A stretch of DNA of 26,574 nucleotides from Tissierella sp032104385 (GCF_032104385.1 NZ_DAMCHJ010000023.1:1-26574); one strand, 5' to 3'. Shown: positions 1 through 7,552, counted from the stretch's first letter. Translations and numbers: made by a program. Notes: generated from the sequence alone by a model not told the origin.

Positions 1-2
1 AA

Positions 3-530
3 CAAAATCCTAATAACATATTTATGTTAATGGCTAAAAGAGTAGCTATTTTTATGTTGGTATGTATTCTAAGTTTCTCTGCTGTTTTGGCGGTTAATGC
101 AGAAACACGTGAAAAGGTGTTTGCTTGGATTATTGAAGCGTTTGAAAAATTTAGCATAATCATACCTCAAAATATATATGAGGATAATAATTCAGTAGAA
201 CTGACATCACTTAAAATTAATTATATTCCAACTGGATTCAAATTGGTAGATATTCATAATGGTCATAATATACTGATTTATAATTACTTAACAGATAGTA
301 ATCAAGAGTTTGATATAAAATTATTTACTTCATCAGGCGAAAACAAATCATACTATGATACAGAAGGAGTTGAAATAGAAGAAATTATTTTTAAAGGATC
401 TCAAGCTTATACATGGCAAACTAATGAAATAACTTATCTAATATGGTATCAAGATGGTGTTGAATGTCATATTGCAGGAAACTTAAATAAAGATGAAATT
501 TTAAAAGTTGCAGAAAGTATTTCAAAATAA
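3..530 (+). CDS. DUF4367 domain protein, 5' end outside window (partial)
   Basis: The reading frame is open from the first complete codon of the window, so the ATG at 24 is probably internal and the protein starts upstream. The visible part has one hydrophobic segment (VAIFMLVCILSFSAVLAV, about residues 7-24 counted from the ATG at 24), a NAETREKVFAWI linker, and a C-terminal extracytoplasmic domain. The pattern IPTGFKLVDI, then IIFKGSQAYTW, then GNLNKDEILKVAESI resembles DUF4367. Proteins of this type in clostridia often have a short cytosolic N-terminus, one membrane span and an outside DUF4367 domain, and often sit beside an ECF sigma factor as likely anti-sigma partners. That role is inferred, since the upstream neighbour is not in view. 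Confidence 0.72.
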   Translation, partial: QNPNNIFMLMAKRVAIFMLVCILSFSAVLAVNAETREKVFAWIIEAFEKFSIIIPQNIYEDNNSVELTSLKINYIPTGFKLVDIHNGHNILIYNYLTDSNQEFDIKLFTSSGENKSYYDTEGVEIEEIIFKGSQAYTWQTNEITYLIWYQDGVECHIAGNLNKDEILKVAESISK

Positions 531-579
531 TTTAAAAAAACAAGTCCCCCTTTTTCCTCCTTGTGCGCTATATAGGTAA

Positions 580-698
580 GAACCTAAAATAATAGCTAAG
601 ACCAATGAAACTGATGCTGTTGCAAAAGGCTATATATACTTACTGTAACTGCAAAAGTGACAAGAAATGGTGTAACGGAAACAGTGAACGCTTCTGTA
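580..698 (+). pseudogene. Remnant of a bacterial Ig-like surface-protein repeat
   Basis: Two short frames read like consecutive pieces of an Ig-like domain: IAKTNETDAVAKGYIYL in the frame of 580, then TVTAKVTRNGVTETVNASV in the frame of 642, ending at TAG 699-701. The TVTA-V-NGVTET-V pattern is typical of bacterial Ig-like repeats of wall or S-layer proteins. There is no start codon or ribosome site and a frame change is needed near 640, so this is at best a decayed fragment. The call rests on pattern only. Confidence 0.25.
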
Positions 699-749
699 TA
701 GTGAAAGTATTGATTATGAGGCTAAATTTATTAGGATAGCTTGAGCTGA

Positions 750-1198
750 ATGACATGTGTTATCAATAAAAGATGTAATGATTATGGATTTATTCATTCC
801 GATATCTTATCTAATGTGGGATACAAAGATTTGGTTAAAGAATGCCTTGGAAAAATAAAAGACTATTCTTTAAAGGATAGACTAAAGTTTCTAACAAATA
901 AATTTAAGGGAGAAATATTTCTAAATCATAATCATAAAGGGAGATTCTATAATGCATTTCATAAACAAGATATTGATATATCTCCTAGATACATTTCTAT
1001 TCTTTTTCTCCTAACTGTTGACGATGCGTTATGGAAAATCTCAGAACATACAGTAAAACCAATGGACTTGATTTTAGTAAAATTAATCTTATAGAAATTA
1101 ATACTGAAGGCTACACTCTGTATCAAATTGCAAAAACAATATCTACAGGAAAAGAATATATAAAAATTAATGAAATATCAGATGAAGATTTAATGTAG
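750..1198 (+). pseudogene. Frameshifted DUF6075-like hypothetical protein
   Basis: The frame opened by ATG 750 reads through FKGEIFLNHNHKGRFYNAF and ISILFLLTVDDALWKISEH, then goes out of frame near 1055-1062. Reading on in the other frame gives NGLDFSKINLIEINTEGYT, then LYQIAKTISTGKEYIK, to TAG at 1196-1198. The two parts join into one sensible protein: a FLN-x-H-x-RF start, a Y-x-x-LFLLT-D-LW core, then GIDF-x-KI and EGYTLY segments. This resembles small uncharacterised Firmicute proteins of the DUF6075 type that I recall from mobile elements; the family name is tentative. ATG 750 has no convincing ribosome site, and the first 45 or so residues may be fused foreign sequence. The shifted base makes this a broken gene. 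Confidence 0.5.
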
Positions 1199-1242
1199 GC
1201 GTCTAATAATCTCATGGATTTAAAAGTATTATGTAACATGAG

Positions 1243-1515
1243 ATGCTTAAAGCCCAGCGGCAAAAGATGATTAAAGATCAAAGTGAAAGTGTCCTATCAA
1301 TTAGAGAATGGTGTAGAGAGAATAATATTTCACATGGTAAATTCTACTATTGGCAAAGAGTCATTAGAGAAGAAACTTTAATTAAAACCGGAACATTAGC
1401 TATTACAGGACAAACTCAATTCGTGGAAGTAAAGCCAAGCATTATTGAGATTAAACCTAGCAATCAAAGTACTTGTGCTATATTACGTTTAAATGGAAAT
1501 GAAATTGAATTCTAA
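1243..1515 (+). pseudogene. tnpA: IS66 accessory protein TnpA, frameshifted near 3' end
   Basis: The segment SIREWCRENNISHGKFYYWQ is the helix-turn-helix core that marks the small TnpA protein of IS66 elements, here at about residues 20-38 of a 90-residue frame. The frame ends early at TAA 1513-1515, just after NGNEIEF. Dropping two bases (TA at 1513-1514) restores the usual C-terminus: NGADPNTLD continues from 1515. So tnpA has suffered a 2-base insertion near its end. There is no clear ribosome site before ATG 1243, and a stop lies three codons upstream. Confidence 0.7.
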
Positions 1516-1759
1516 ATGGGGCAGATCCAAATACACTAGATATCGCCATACGGATGGCTATAAAGGTTATGGAAAGATAGAAGGGGTTACTAGATGCATC
1601 TGTTGGAGCCATGCTAGAAGATATTTTACAGATACTCTTCCAAAAGACATAAAAAGTCTAGAAGAAATATTACCAACACAAGGCTTGGCATATTGCAATA
1701 AATTTTTTGAAATAGAAGAGAAACTAAAAAAATTATCACCAGAAGATCGTAAAGAATAG
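1493..1759 (+). pseudogene. tnpC: IS66 transposase TnpC fragment
   Basis: From about 1545 the frame reads HTDGYKGYGKIEGVTRC then WSHARRYFTDTLPKD, the conserved stretch of the IS66 DDE transposase around its second acidic residue (D in HTDGY). It continues through LPTQGLAYCNKFFEIEE-like sequence to a stop at 1757-1759, where intact proteins continue (ERKKQRL). Only about 75 of the usual 500 or so residues are present and the catalytic core is incomplete. The piece before about 1540 is not transposase: it is the tnpA end read in another frame. Confidence 0.72.
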
Positions 1760-1964
1760 CGCCTTAAAATTGTGTATTAAATAAGTAATTGATAATGAGT
1801 ATGATCTTACGTGACAGCTTATTATTTTGATGACATTTCATAATGCACAGCAATCACCAATTTTATTGCTAATTGAAACATGAGGAATATATAATTGCCG
1901 TTCAATAAAACTCTTTCTACTTATATTATACCATTATTTATATATTATTTATAGACTACCTTTT

Positions 1965-1984
1965 TTATAGTTTCAACACTATAA
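1965..1984. promoter_or_regulatory. Palindrome over a possible -10 box upstream of arr
   Basis: TTATAGT-TTCAAC-ACTATAA is a perfect 7+7 bp inverted repeat. Its right arm overlaps TATAAT (1980-1985), which lies about 40 bases before the arr start codon. No good -35 hexamer lies 16-18 bases upstream. It could be an operator at the arr promoter, but in DNA this AT-rich a chance palindrome is possible. Confidence 0.3.
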
Positions 1985-2023
1985 TGTTATACATAAATCG
2001 AAAAAAATAAGAGGTGGTTCAGT

Positions 2024-2440
2024 ATGAATAACAAACAAGATGTCTTAGATAAGGGACCTTTTTTTCATGGCACTAAAGCAGAACTAAAAATTGGAGATTT
2101 ATTAAAACCACAACACTTATCAAATTTCCAAGAAAAAAAGTCAAACTATATATATTTTACTGCAACATTAGATGCTGCTAAATGGGGTGCTGAATTGGCA
2201 ACTTCTAAATCAAAGGAAAGAATTTATATTGTAGAACCATTAGGTAATTTTGAAAATGATCCAAACTTGACTGACAAAAGATTTCCTGGTAACCCTACAC
2301 GTTCTTATAGATCTAGATCTCCTTTAAAGATAGTAGCTGAATTAGGTTCATGGGAAAGACATTACGATGAAGAAATAAATCATATGATTACATCTTTAAA
2401 AAAGCTACGAAAAGAAGGAAAAGCTATAATATACGATTAA
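2024..2440 (+). CDS. arr: Rifamycin ADP-ribosyltransferase Arr
   Basis: Arr moves ADP-ribose from NAD+ onto the C23 hydroxyl of rifamycins in the cytoplasm and so inactivates them. The 138-residue protein has the usual family length. It keeps FFHGTKAELKIGDLL at the start, YIYFTATLDAAKWGAEL in the middle and DPNLTDKRFPGNPTRSYRS in the second half. The catalytic triad known for mycobacterial Arr (His19, Tyr49, Asp84) corresponds by spacing to His15, Tyr44 and Asp79 here, all present. The start is supported by AGAGGTGG ten bases upstream. It stands alone between an IS66 remnant and a GNAT remnant. Arr is common on mobile elements, but many soil and host-associated Firmicutes carry it as a chromosomal gene, so the context does not settle its origin. 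Confidence 0.9.
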   Translation: MNNKQDVLDKGPFFHGTKAELKIGDLLKPQHLSNFQEKKSNYIYFTATLDAAKWGAELATSKSKERIYIVEPLGNFENDPNLTDKRFPGNPTRSYRSRSPLKIVAELGSWERHYDEEINHMITSLKKLRKEGKAIIYD

Positions 2441-2663
2441 TCCTGAGTGTGGGAAATCTAGGTAACCAGTTATGTAATGCTAGCTACTTTTTTGTAGATT
2501 TTCATATTATGTTGAGTATCTTGCAGAACAATTAAGTAAGGTAATCCCAACTAATATTTTTATAGAAGAAGGTGATAAGATATCTATATTTATTCTGCTT
2601 TGTTATCATTCTATTAAGAAATAGGACATGATTAGGTGAGTAATAGATACAAAGGGTTAAAAG

Positions 2664-2870
2664 GTGTTGCAAGAAAGGGTTATGAAAATAAATTACTTAA
2701 TGGAATTTACATTTGGAAGAGTTATTTATGATGCTGTTATGAATGCTTATTTATGTTGGTTAGGTGTACATTTCCAATACAGACGTAAGGGCATTGCAAC
2801 AAAAATAATAAATATATTAATAAAGTACTGTAAAGAAAATAAAAGAGAACTAGTGCTCCAAAATGAATAA
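2664..2870 (+). pseudogene. GNAT N-acetyltransferase fragment
   Basis: The recognisable part is LGVHFQYRRKGIATKIINI followed by LIKYCKENKRELVLQNE. The QYRRKGIATK stretch is the acetyl-CoA-binding motif A (Q/R-x-x-G-x-G/A) of GNAT enzymes. The N-terminal 25 or so residues do not look like the family, and the C-terminal strands that normally follow are missing. The stretch just upstream (about 2500-2660) contains short open pieces in other frames (for example EYLAEQLSKVIPTNIFI from about 2510) that I cannot assign. ATG/TTG choices near 2664 lack a strong ribosome site, so this is most likely a decayed gene. Confidence 0.5.
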
Positions 2871-3046
2871 GATTATTCATTTTGTGGGTAATTATTATGA
2901 CCTAAATTTTTTGGTAGCATCCAAATCTAAAGTAGTACTGTCTAAATTGATTAAAATGATATTTTACATATATTGTGCTCCCAACTTATGTAGAGAGTAT
3001 CCTTAGGCTCGAAAATAATAAGCTTTAGTGATACCAATAGTTAAAG

Positions 3047-3081
3047 CCATTGAACGTATAGATGATATTCAATGGTTTTTT
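3047..3081 (+). terminator. Intrinsic terminator-like hairpin
   Basis: An 8-bp perfect stem (CCATTGAA ... TTCAATGG) with a 13-base loop is followed directly by six T. It lies about 170 bases before the sigma-factor gene and would insulate it from reading through the decayed region to its left. The rest of the gap 2871-3252 shows no gene that I can recognise. Confidence 0.6.
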
Positions 3082-3252
3082 GTTCGTAGGAATATGTCAT
3101 AAAAAATGGGAAGATAAAAATATTAACGACGAAAAATGTAAAACAAAAGGATTAAAAAATGATAGTATTATTGAGAAAGATTTTTAGAATATTAGCATAT
3201 AAAACTCGTCTATATTAATGAAGGCTAATTTATTGATAGAAAGGGGGATAAT

Positions 3253-3810
3253 ATGGATGATCTAGAATTAGTAGAATTATATTGGGAAAGAAATGAAAGA
3301 GCAATTGATGAGACTAATACTAAGTATGGAAGACTACTATACAAGATTTCCTTTAGTATATTATCTAATCATGAAGACAGTCAGGAGTGTGTAAATGATA
3401 CATATATTAAAGCATGGAAGTCAATACCACCTGAAAGACCAAGATCATTTACTGCATATTTAGGTCGGATTGTACGAAACTTATCTATAGATTATTGGAG
3501 TAAAAGTAAGGCCCAAAAAAGATATAGTGGTGGTGATATTTTATTATCTGAGTTAGTAGATTGTATTCCGTCTCCAGATACAGTGTGGTCAGAAGTAGAA
3601 ACTAAAATCTTATCAAAAATAATAAGCAATTGGTTAAATACTCTGCCTAAAGAAGATAGAATATTATTTGTTCGAAGATATTGGTATGGTGACTCTATAA
3701 AGGAACTAGCAATAAAAATAGGTACAACTCCAAATAAATTAGCCAGCCATATGTTTCGCCTAAGATTTAATCTTAAAAATGTTCTTGAAAAAGAGGAGGT
3801 ATTGTTATGA
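3253..3810 (+). CDS. ECF-type RNA polymerase sigma factor
   Basis: This 185-residue sigma-70 family protein of the extracytoplasmic-function type directs RNA polymerase to a small regulon. Region 2 spans about residues 15-90: LLYKISFSILSNHEDSQEC is the core-binding helix, and TAYLGRIVRNLSIDYW-KSKAQKR is the -10-recognition part. Region 4 spans about 130-182: LPKEDRILFVRRYWYGDS, IKELAIKIGTTPNKLASHM and RLRFNLKNVLEKE form the -35-binding helix-turn-helix. No regions 1.1 or 3 are present. The start is set by AAAGGGGG eight bases before ATG. Its TGA overlaps the ATG of the next gene (ATGA, 3807-3810), so the two are translationally coupled. This is the normal arrangement for an ECF factor and its anti-sigma factor, which here would be the serpin protein. 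Confidence 0.9.
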   Translation: MDDLELVELYWERNERAIDETNTKYGRLLYKISFSILSNHEDSQECVNDTYIKAWKSIPPERPRSFTAYLGRIVRNLSIDYWSKSKAQKRYSGGDILLSELVDCIPSPDTVWSEVETKILSKIISNWLNTLPKEDRILFVRRYWYGDSIKELAIKIGTTPNKLASHMFRLRFNLKNVLEKEEVLL

Positions 3811-5186
3811 ATGAGAAAAAAATATTCAATGCTATTACAGATATTGACGATGAATTAATTGAGGAAGCAAAAGCAAATAAGGAGCCAGGGCTTAAAATGA
3901 AAAGAATATTAACCCTAGCTGCTAGTATATTAGTAATAATAAGCATAGGTTTACTAATGAGAGATAGGGGAGGTAATGAGTATATTAAGCCTATTACAGA
4001 AGTTATATATCCAAAAGCATATGCTTTTGACGATTATGATAATTGGAGAAAGATAATAGATGAAAACCCGGTGGATGACAATACAATTAGGGTAATAAAT
4101 GACTTTGCCTATAAAACTGGCTCCTTAATTCTTAAGGAATCTGAAAAAAATATAAATTATTCACCTCTATCATTATATTATTCTTTGGCACTTGCAACAA
4201 CAGGAGCAAAAGCTGAGACTGAAATGGAATTGCTTAATTTATTGGGTATGCCAGATAATCAAACGCTATCCGAAGAATGTGGCAATTTGTATAGATTACT
4301 TTATAAAGATAATGAAATTGGGAAACTTAAAATTGCAAACTCTATCTGGTTGGGTAAAGAAATAAATGGGCAACCTGTTGCATTTAAAGACACTTTTATA
4401 GAAAATGTGGTGAAGAATTTTTATGCCAGTTCTTATAATGTAGATTTTTCTCATAAGGAAACGGGAAGGACTATGAGTAATTGGATAGCGGAAAATACTA
4501 ATGGAACATTAATACCAGATATAGAAACTAATCCCCAACAAATACTATCTATCATTAATACAGTATATTTTTATGACCAATGGATTAACCGTTTTGATAA
4601 AGAAAAGACATTAAAGGATGTATTTTATCTACTAAATGAGGGAGAAGTAAAGGTGGATTTTATGAATCAGACATTTGGTTCTGCTGGATTTTCTAAAGGA
4701 ACTAATTTTACTAGAGCTGGCTTAGGACTAAAAAATGGTGGACGAATGGTATTTATACTACCAGATGAGGGAATCTCGACTTATGAACTGTTGTCATCAC
4801 CAGAACAAATAAAAGAAATTTTTGAAGAAGGGAAGGATTTTCATGGGGAAGTAGTATGGAAGATACCAAAGTTTAATTTTGATTCACAACTAAAATTAAA
4901 AGATAAACTAGAAGCATTAGATATAAAACTTGCCTTTGCACCGAATGCAGATTTTACTGGTATAACAAGCCATATGGCTTATATTAGCCAGATACAGCAA
5001 CAAACCCGTATTTCAATAGATGAAGAAGGGGTTGAAGCCTCTGCATTTACACAAATTAATTATGCAGGTAGTGCTATGCCAGAAGGTCGTGCAGATATGA
5101 TTCTTAATCGTCCCTTTATATACGGTATAACTGAATCAAATGGTAGTTTGTTATTTGTAGGAGTGTGCATAAACCCATTGGAGTAA
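3807..5186 (+). CDS. Membrane-anchored serpin with anti-sigma-like N-terminus
   Basis: Three parts can be seen in the 459 residues. Residues 1-32 are a short charged cytosolic segment starting MNEKKIFNAITDIDDELIEEA, a style seen at the start of anti-sigma partners of ECF factors. Residues 33-51 form one membrane span. From about residue 85 to the end is a full serpin domain: NYSPLSLYYSLALATTGA, NTVYFYDQW, MVFILPDEG, then the hinge EEGVEASAFT (406-415) and the signature NRPFIYGI. Small residues in the hinge are what inhibitory serpins need for insertion of the reactive loop. Counting from the hinge puts P1-P1' near Ser-Ala of YAGSAMPEG (residues about 419-424), suggesting an elastase- or subtilisin-like target. 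The domain would face outside the cell. An anti-sigma role is inferred from gene coupling and N-terminus; the serpin assignment itself is firm. Confidence 0.9.
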   Translation: MNEKKIFNAITDIDDELIEEAKANKEPGLKMKRILTLAASILVIISIGLLMRDRGGNEYIKPITEVIYPKAYAFDDYDNWRKIIDENPVDDNTIRVINDFAYKTGSLILKESEKNINYSPLSLYYSLALATTGAKAETEMELLNLLGMPDNQTLSEECGNLYRLLYKDNEIGKLKIANSIWLGKEINGQPVAFKDTFIENVVKNFYASSYNVDFSHKETGRTMSNWIAENTNGTLIPDIETNPQQILSIINTVYFYDQWINRFDKEKTLKDVFYLLNEGEVKVDFMNQTFGSAGFSKGTNFTRAGLGLKNGGRMVFILPDEGISTYELLSSPEQIKEIFEEGKDFHGEVVWKIPKFNFDSQLKLKDKLEALDIKLAFAPNADFTGITSHMAYISQIQQQTRISIDEEGVEASAFTQINYAGSAMPEGRADMILNRPFIYGITESNGSLLFVGVCINPLE

Positions 5187-5908
5187 ACTTTATTTTTATG
5201 TATAATGAAATTAATATGTTTAACAAGAACTATTGATTCTAAGATAATAATGACACAAGATATAATTAGAAAATAAGAATTAGATAAAAGTGAATAAATT
5301 GTAATTAGTAAAGCCTTTAAGATATAAAATTGATTTTGAGGATTTTATTGTTAAAATTTGTATAATTGTAGAATAAAAACATATGATTGGACTACCAAAG
5401 AGGTAATATTAACTTAGAACATCATTATTGACCTCTCTCCCAACCCATGTGGAGACCATTATGTTGCTAGCTAAAGAATAGATTGATGCTAAAGTTTTAA
5501 AGGATTTTTACTCAATAGTGAAGTTTGATTTATGTTCCCTCAAATTACAGTTTGAGGGAACTTTTAGATTAGGGGATAAGGCTGTTTAACAAAAAGAGAG
5601 TTTTGCTAAATAGTTTACTAAATTTTATAAATGACTTGAGAGGAAATATGTGGTAAAATGGGAAAAAGATTAGTGAAAACTGTTATTTAAATATTTTACT
5701 AATAGGAAGTATTTGTGCAAAAAAGCAGGTGATTTTTAAAATACAGGGATGAAAAGCTTTGAAAAATAAAATTGAGAAACTCGGAGAATTTATTAATAAT
5801 ACGAGAGGAATCAGAAATGAGCAGGTAAGAAGAAGGATTAAAAATAATGGAATATAATACTCAAATACCTGCGAATGTTATTTCAATAGGAAGGATGGTT
5901 TATTTTTT
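5187..5908. other. Gene-poor stretch with a terminator and short remnants
   Basis: No recognisable intact gene. Apart from the hairpin at 5534-5565, a 31-residue frame from TTG 5759 (KNKIEKLGEFINNTRGIRN, then EQVRRRIKNNGI) precedes the GNAT pseudogene. It could be the remains of another gene, but I cannot assign it. A CTCCCAAC-ATGT-GAGA phrase near 5438-5456 resembles one near 2979-2998, perhaps by chance. Confidence 0.3.
5534..5565 (+). terminator. Intrinsic terminator
   Basis: An 11-bp perfect stem (GTTCCCTCAAA / TTTGAGGGAAC) with a 6-base loop is followed by TTTTAG. The GC-rich base and short loop are typical of a working terminator. It is nearly 350 bases beyond the serpin stop codon, so either the sigma-serpin message has a long 3' end or the gene it belonged to has decayed. 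Confidence 0.75.
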
Positions 5909-6116
5909 ATGAAAGCTATAGAATTGAGTAATGATAAAATCAATGAATTTAATGATTATTGCAAAAGACATAGGGGTGATGTAGATGATTCCTTTCTATA
6001 CGATGAAGACTTATCTATGTGTTAATGCTGATAATCAAAAGGCTAAATCCCTATATATTCAGGAAGGATTCAAACAGGTTCAAGCTGTAGTGTGTTATTA
6101 TTTAGATTGCAACTAA
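5909..6116 (+). pseudogene. GNAT acetyltransferase with internal deletion
   Basis: The N-terminus MKAIELSNDKINEFNDYCK, then HRGDVDDSFLYDEDL, is typical of the first helices of a GNAT family protein; the frame stops at TAA 6023-6025. In another frame from about 6018, VNADNQKAKSLYIQEGFKQ followed by VQAVVCYYLDCN to TAA 6114-6116 is the usual GNAT C-terminus (N-x-x-A-x-x-LY-x-x-GF). The two ends abut, so the central core of about 80-90 residues with the acetyl-CoA site is deleted, with a frame change at the join. AGGAAGG upstream is a relic ribosome site. No activity is expected. Confidence 0.65.
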
Positions 6117-6274
6117 TCTGTAATAATAACTCCAGAGCAGAATCTAATGATATTACTGTATATATTTATTCAAAATGAAGAGGACTGACTATTTTGATAG
6201 ATTGAGATGTAGTTAATATGTGGGTTTCACAGTTTTGCAAGGAGATAAGATTTATATTTATTGGGGGGATATGG

Positions 6275-7012
6275 ATGAAGTGTAGATATTTTTATTATAC
6301 TATATGTGATTTTGAAAAAAACGAAGTGTTTTCTTGTGGGGCGACATTTTTAGATTTTATGAAATTCATAAAAATTAAGCCAAACAACATTCTTCTATTA
6401 AAGGCTTCATTTGGAGATGGAAAATACAATAGAAATATTGGATTTGATTATGTAGATTCAGAGAATATGGAAGATTTGATAAATGATGATATCTATGGTT
6501 ATGGGGACTTTATTTGGGTAGATTACGATAATGTTAATATAATAAATAATATGAGTAGTCTAGAGTTAGCGGAACTTCTATATATTGGACATACCTTTAA
6601 GCCGTTAAATGAGCCTTTTATGAATTGGCTAAATAATAAATATATATACCTAGCACATGATGATGATTATTGGACTAAAATATATATGAAAGATATTAAA
6701 GATTATAAGTCTGTTATGCATGGTAAAATTTTAGATGCACTTAAAGGAAGAAAAAAACATATAGAACCTTTGCCAGATGATATTATTGATTATATTTTTA
6801 AACATTCCCAAGATGGGATTTTATTTGATTTTGAAAACATTACTTTTTATAATGGAAAAACAGGTGTGAAAATAAGTAAACTTGGAAAAAACTATAATTA
6901 TGATAAGATTTTTGATGTATTTAAAAGAAAAGAATATTTTACTAATATCTCCATATATCTAGAATATAGTAGCCGTAATAAAAAATGGAGTATGTCTAGA
7001 GAATGGAAATGA
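6275..7012 (+). CDS. Uncharacterised protein of about 245 residues
   Basis: I chose ATG 6275 because GGGGGG sits six bases upstream; an open frame runs back to 6218 but has no ribosome site. There is no signal peptide or membrane span, so the protein is cytosolic, acidic and rich in aromatic residues. Recognisable stretches are SSLELAELLYIGHTFKPL, YIYLAHDDDYWTKIYMKD and a C-terminal GILFDFENI. They recall a family of roughly 240-residue proteins in Bacillales and Clostridia that databases sometimes label oxalate:formate antiporter; that label cannot be right for a protein without membrane spans. Function unknown. It stands alone, following the GNAT pseudogene by about 160 bases. Confidence 0.75.
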   Translation: MKCRYFYYTICDFEKNEVFSCGATFLDFMKFIKIKPNNILLLKASFGDGKYNRNIGFDYVDSENMEDLINDDIYGYGDFIWVDYDNVNIINNMSSLELAELLYIGHTFKPLNEPFMNWLNNKYIYLAHDDDYWTKIYMKDIKDYKSVMHGKILDALKGRKKHIEPLPDDIIDYIFKHSQDGILFDFENITFYNGKTGVKISKLGKNYNYDKIFDVFKRKEYFTNISIYLEYSSRNKKWSMSREWK

Positions 7013-7468
7013 TATAATTTAAATAAAATCCTTATTTGTTAAACGTGATATGTGCTTAGTTAGTTTTATATCAATAGTATTTCCTATAATTACATTGATG
7101 AAGATTATTAGATGATGTGTAGATTAGTTAAGATACATTACTTCTTATTTGTTCATCTAACAAATAAGGAATAATCTAAATAATATACAAAACTTAGTAA
7201 TGAAAATTATAAATATATTAGGACATCAATATATTTATGAAAATCCTCGGAAGATTTACTAAGGCGAAATGGGTTTGATTTTAATAAGCTTAATATAATT
7301 AGAAAAAATAGATGGTTTAAATAAACTAGTATCAAAATTCTGATGCAGTATTGTGGTTTGAAGCAGAAAATGAACATTTTACTTATATAAAAAATAAATA
7401 AAGTTAAAACGATAAATACATTGAGATGAAAAAAACTTAATGAATTTATTGTAGAAAGACCTAAATCA
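7013..7468. other. Gene-less stretch with faint remnants
   Basis: No intact gene. A 10-bp stem (CTTATTTGTT 7144-7153 / AACAAATAAG 7159-7168) lacks a T tract, so it is a poor terminator for the preceding gene. Short open pieces in three frames, including MKIINILGHQYIYENPRK from 7200 and SDAVLWFEAENEHFTYIK near 7340, look like the debris of one decayed gene that I cannot name. Confidence 0.3.
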
Positions 7469-7531
7469 AATAGGTTTTATAATTAATTCTGGAGGATTTT
7501 ATCATCCTCAACATTAATTATAAAACCTATT
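7469..7531. terminator. Long two-part hairpin, likely bidirectional terminator
   Basis: The outer arms are a perfect 19-bp repeat (7469-7487 against 7513-7531, reading AATAGGTTTTATAATTAAT and its complement). Nested inside is GAGGAT-TTTATC-ATCCTC (7492-7509). On the plus strand it is followed by TTTTATTTATT. It sits 22 bases beyond the lysR stop codon on the opposite strand, where it would end the lysR message, although the T tract on that side is weaker. Its size is more than a terminator needs. Confidence 0.6.
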
Positions 7532-7552
7532 TTTATTTATTAAAATATTTAT

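Larger units (their letters stand above)
1243..1759 (+). mobile_element. Collapsed IS66-family insertion sequence
   Basis: A tnpA-like frame is followed at once by the 3' part of a tnpC-like transposase, with tnpB and most of tnpC missing. A complete IS66 element is about 2.5 kb with three frames, whereas only about 0.5 kb remains. The junction lies near 1540, where the end of tnpA (GADPNTLD) runs into the HTDGYKGYGKI segment of tnpC. I could not identify terminal inverted repeats or a target duplication. The element cannot move by itself. Confidence 0.8.

Noticed and set aside
2979..5456. Similar CTCCCAAC-ATGT-GAGA phrases at about 2979 and 5438 as ends of an element enclosing the sigma-serpin operon
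   Set aside because: Only about 20 imperfect bases in the same orientation, with no further similarity or integrase; too weak to call a repeat.
7144..7168. 10-bp hairpin as terminator of the gene ending at 7012
   Set aside because: No T tract on either strand and more than 130 bases from the stop codon.
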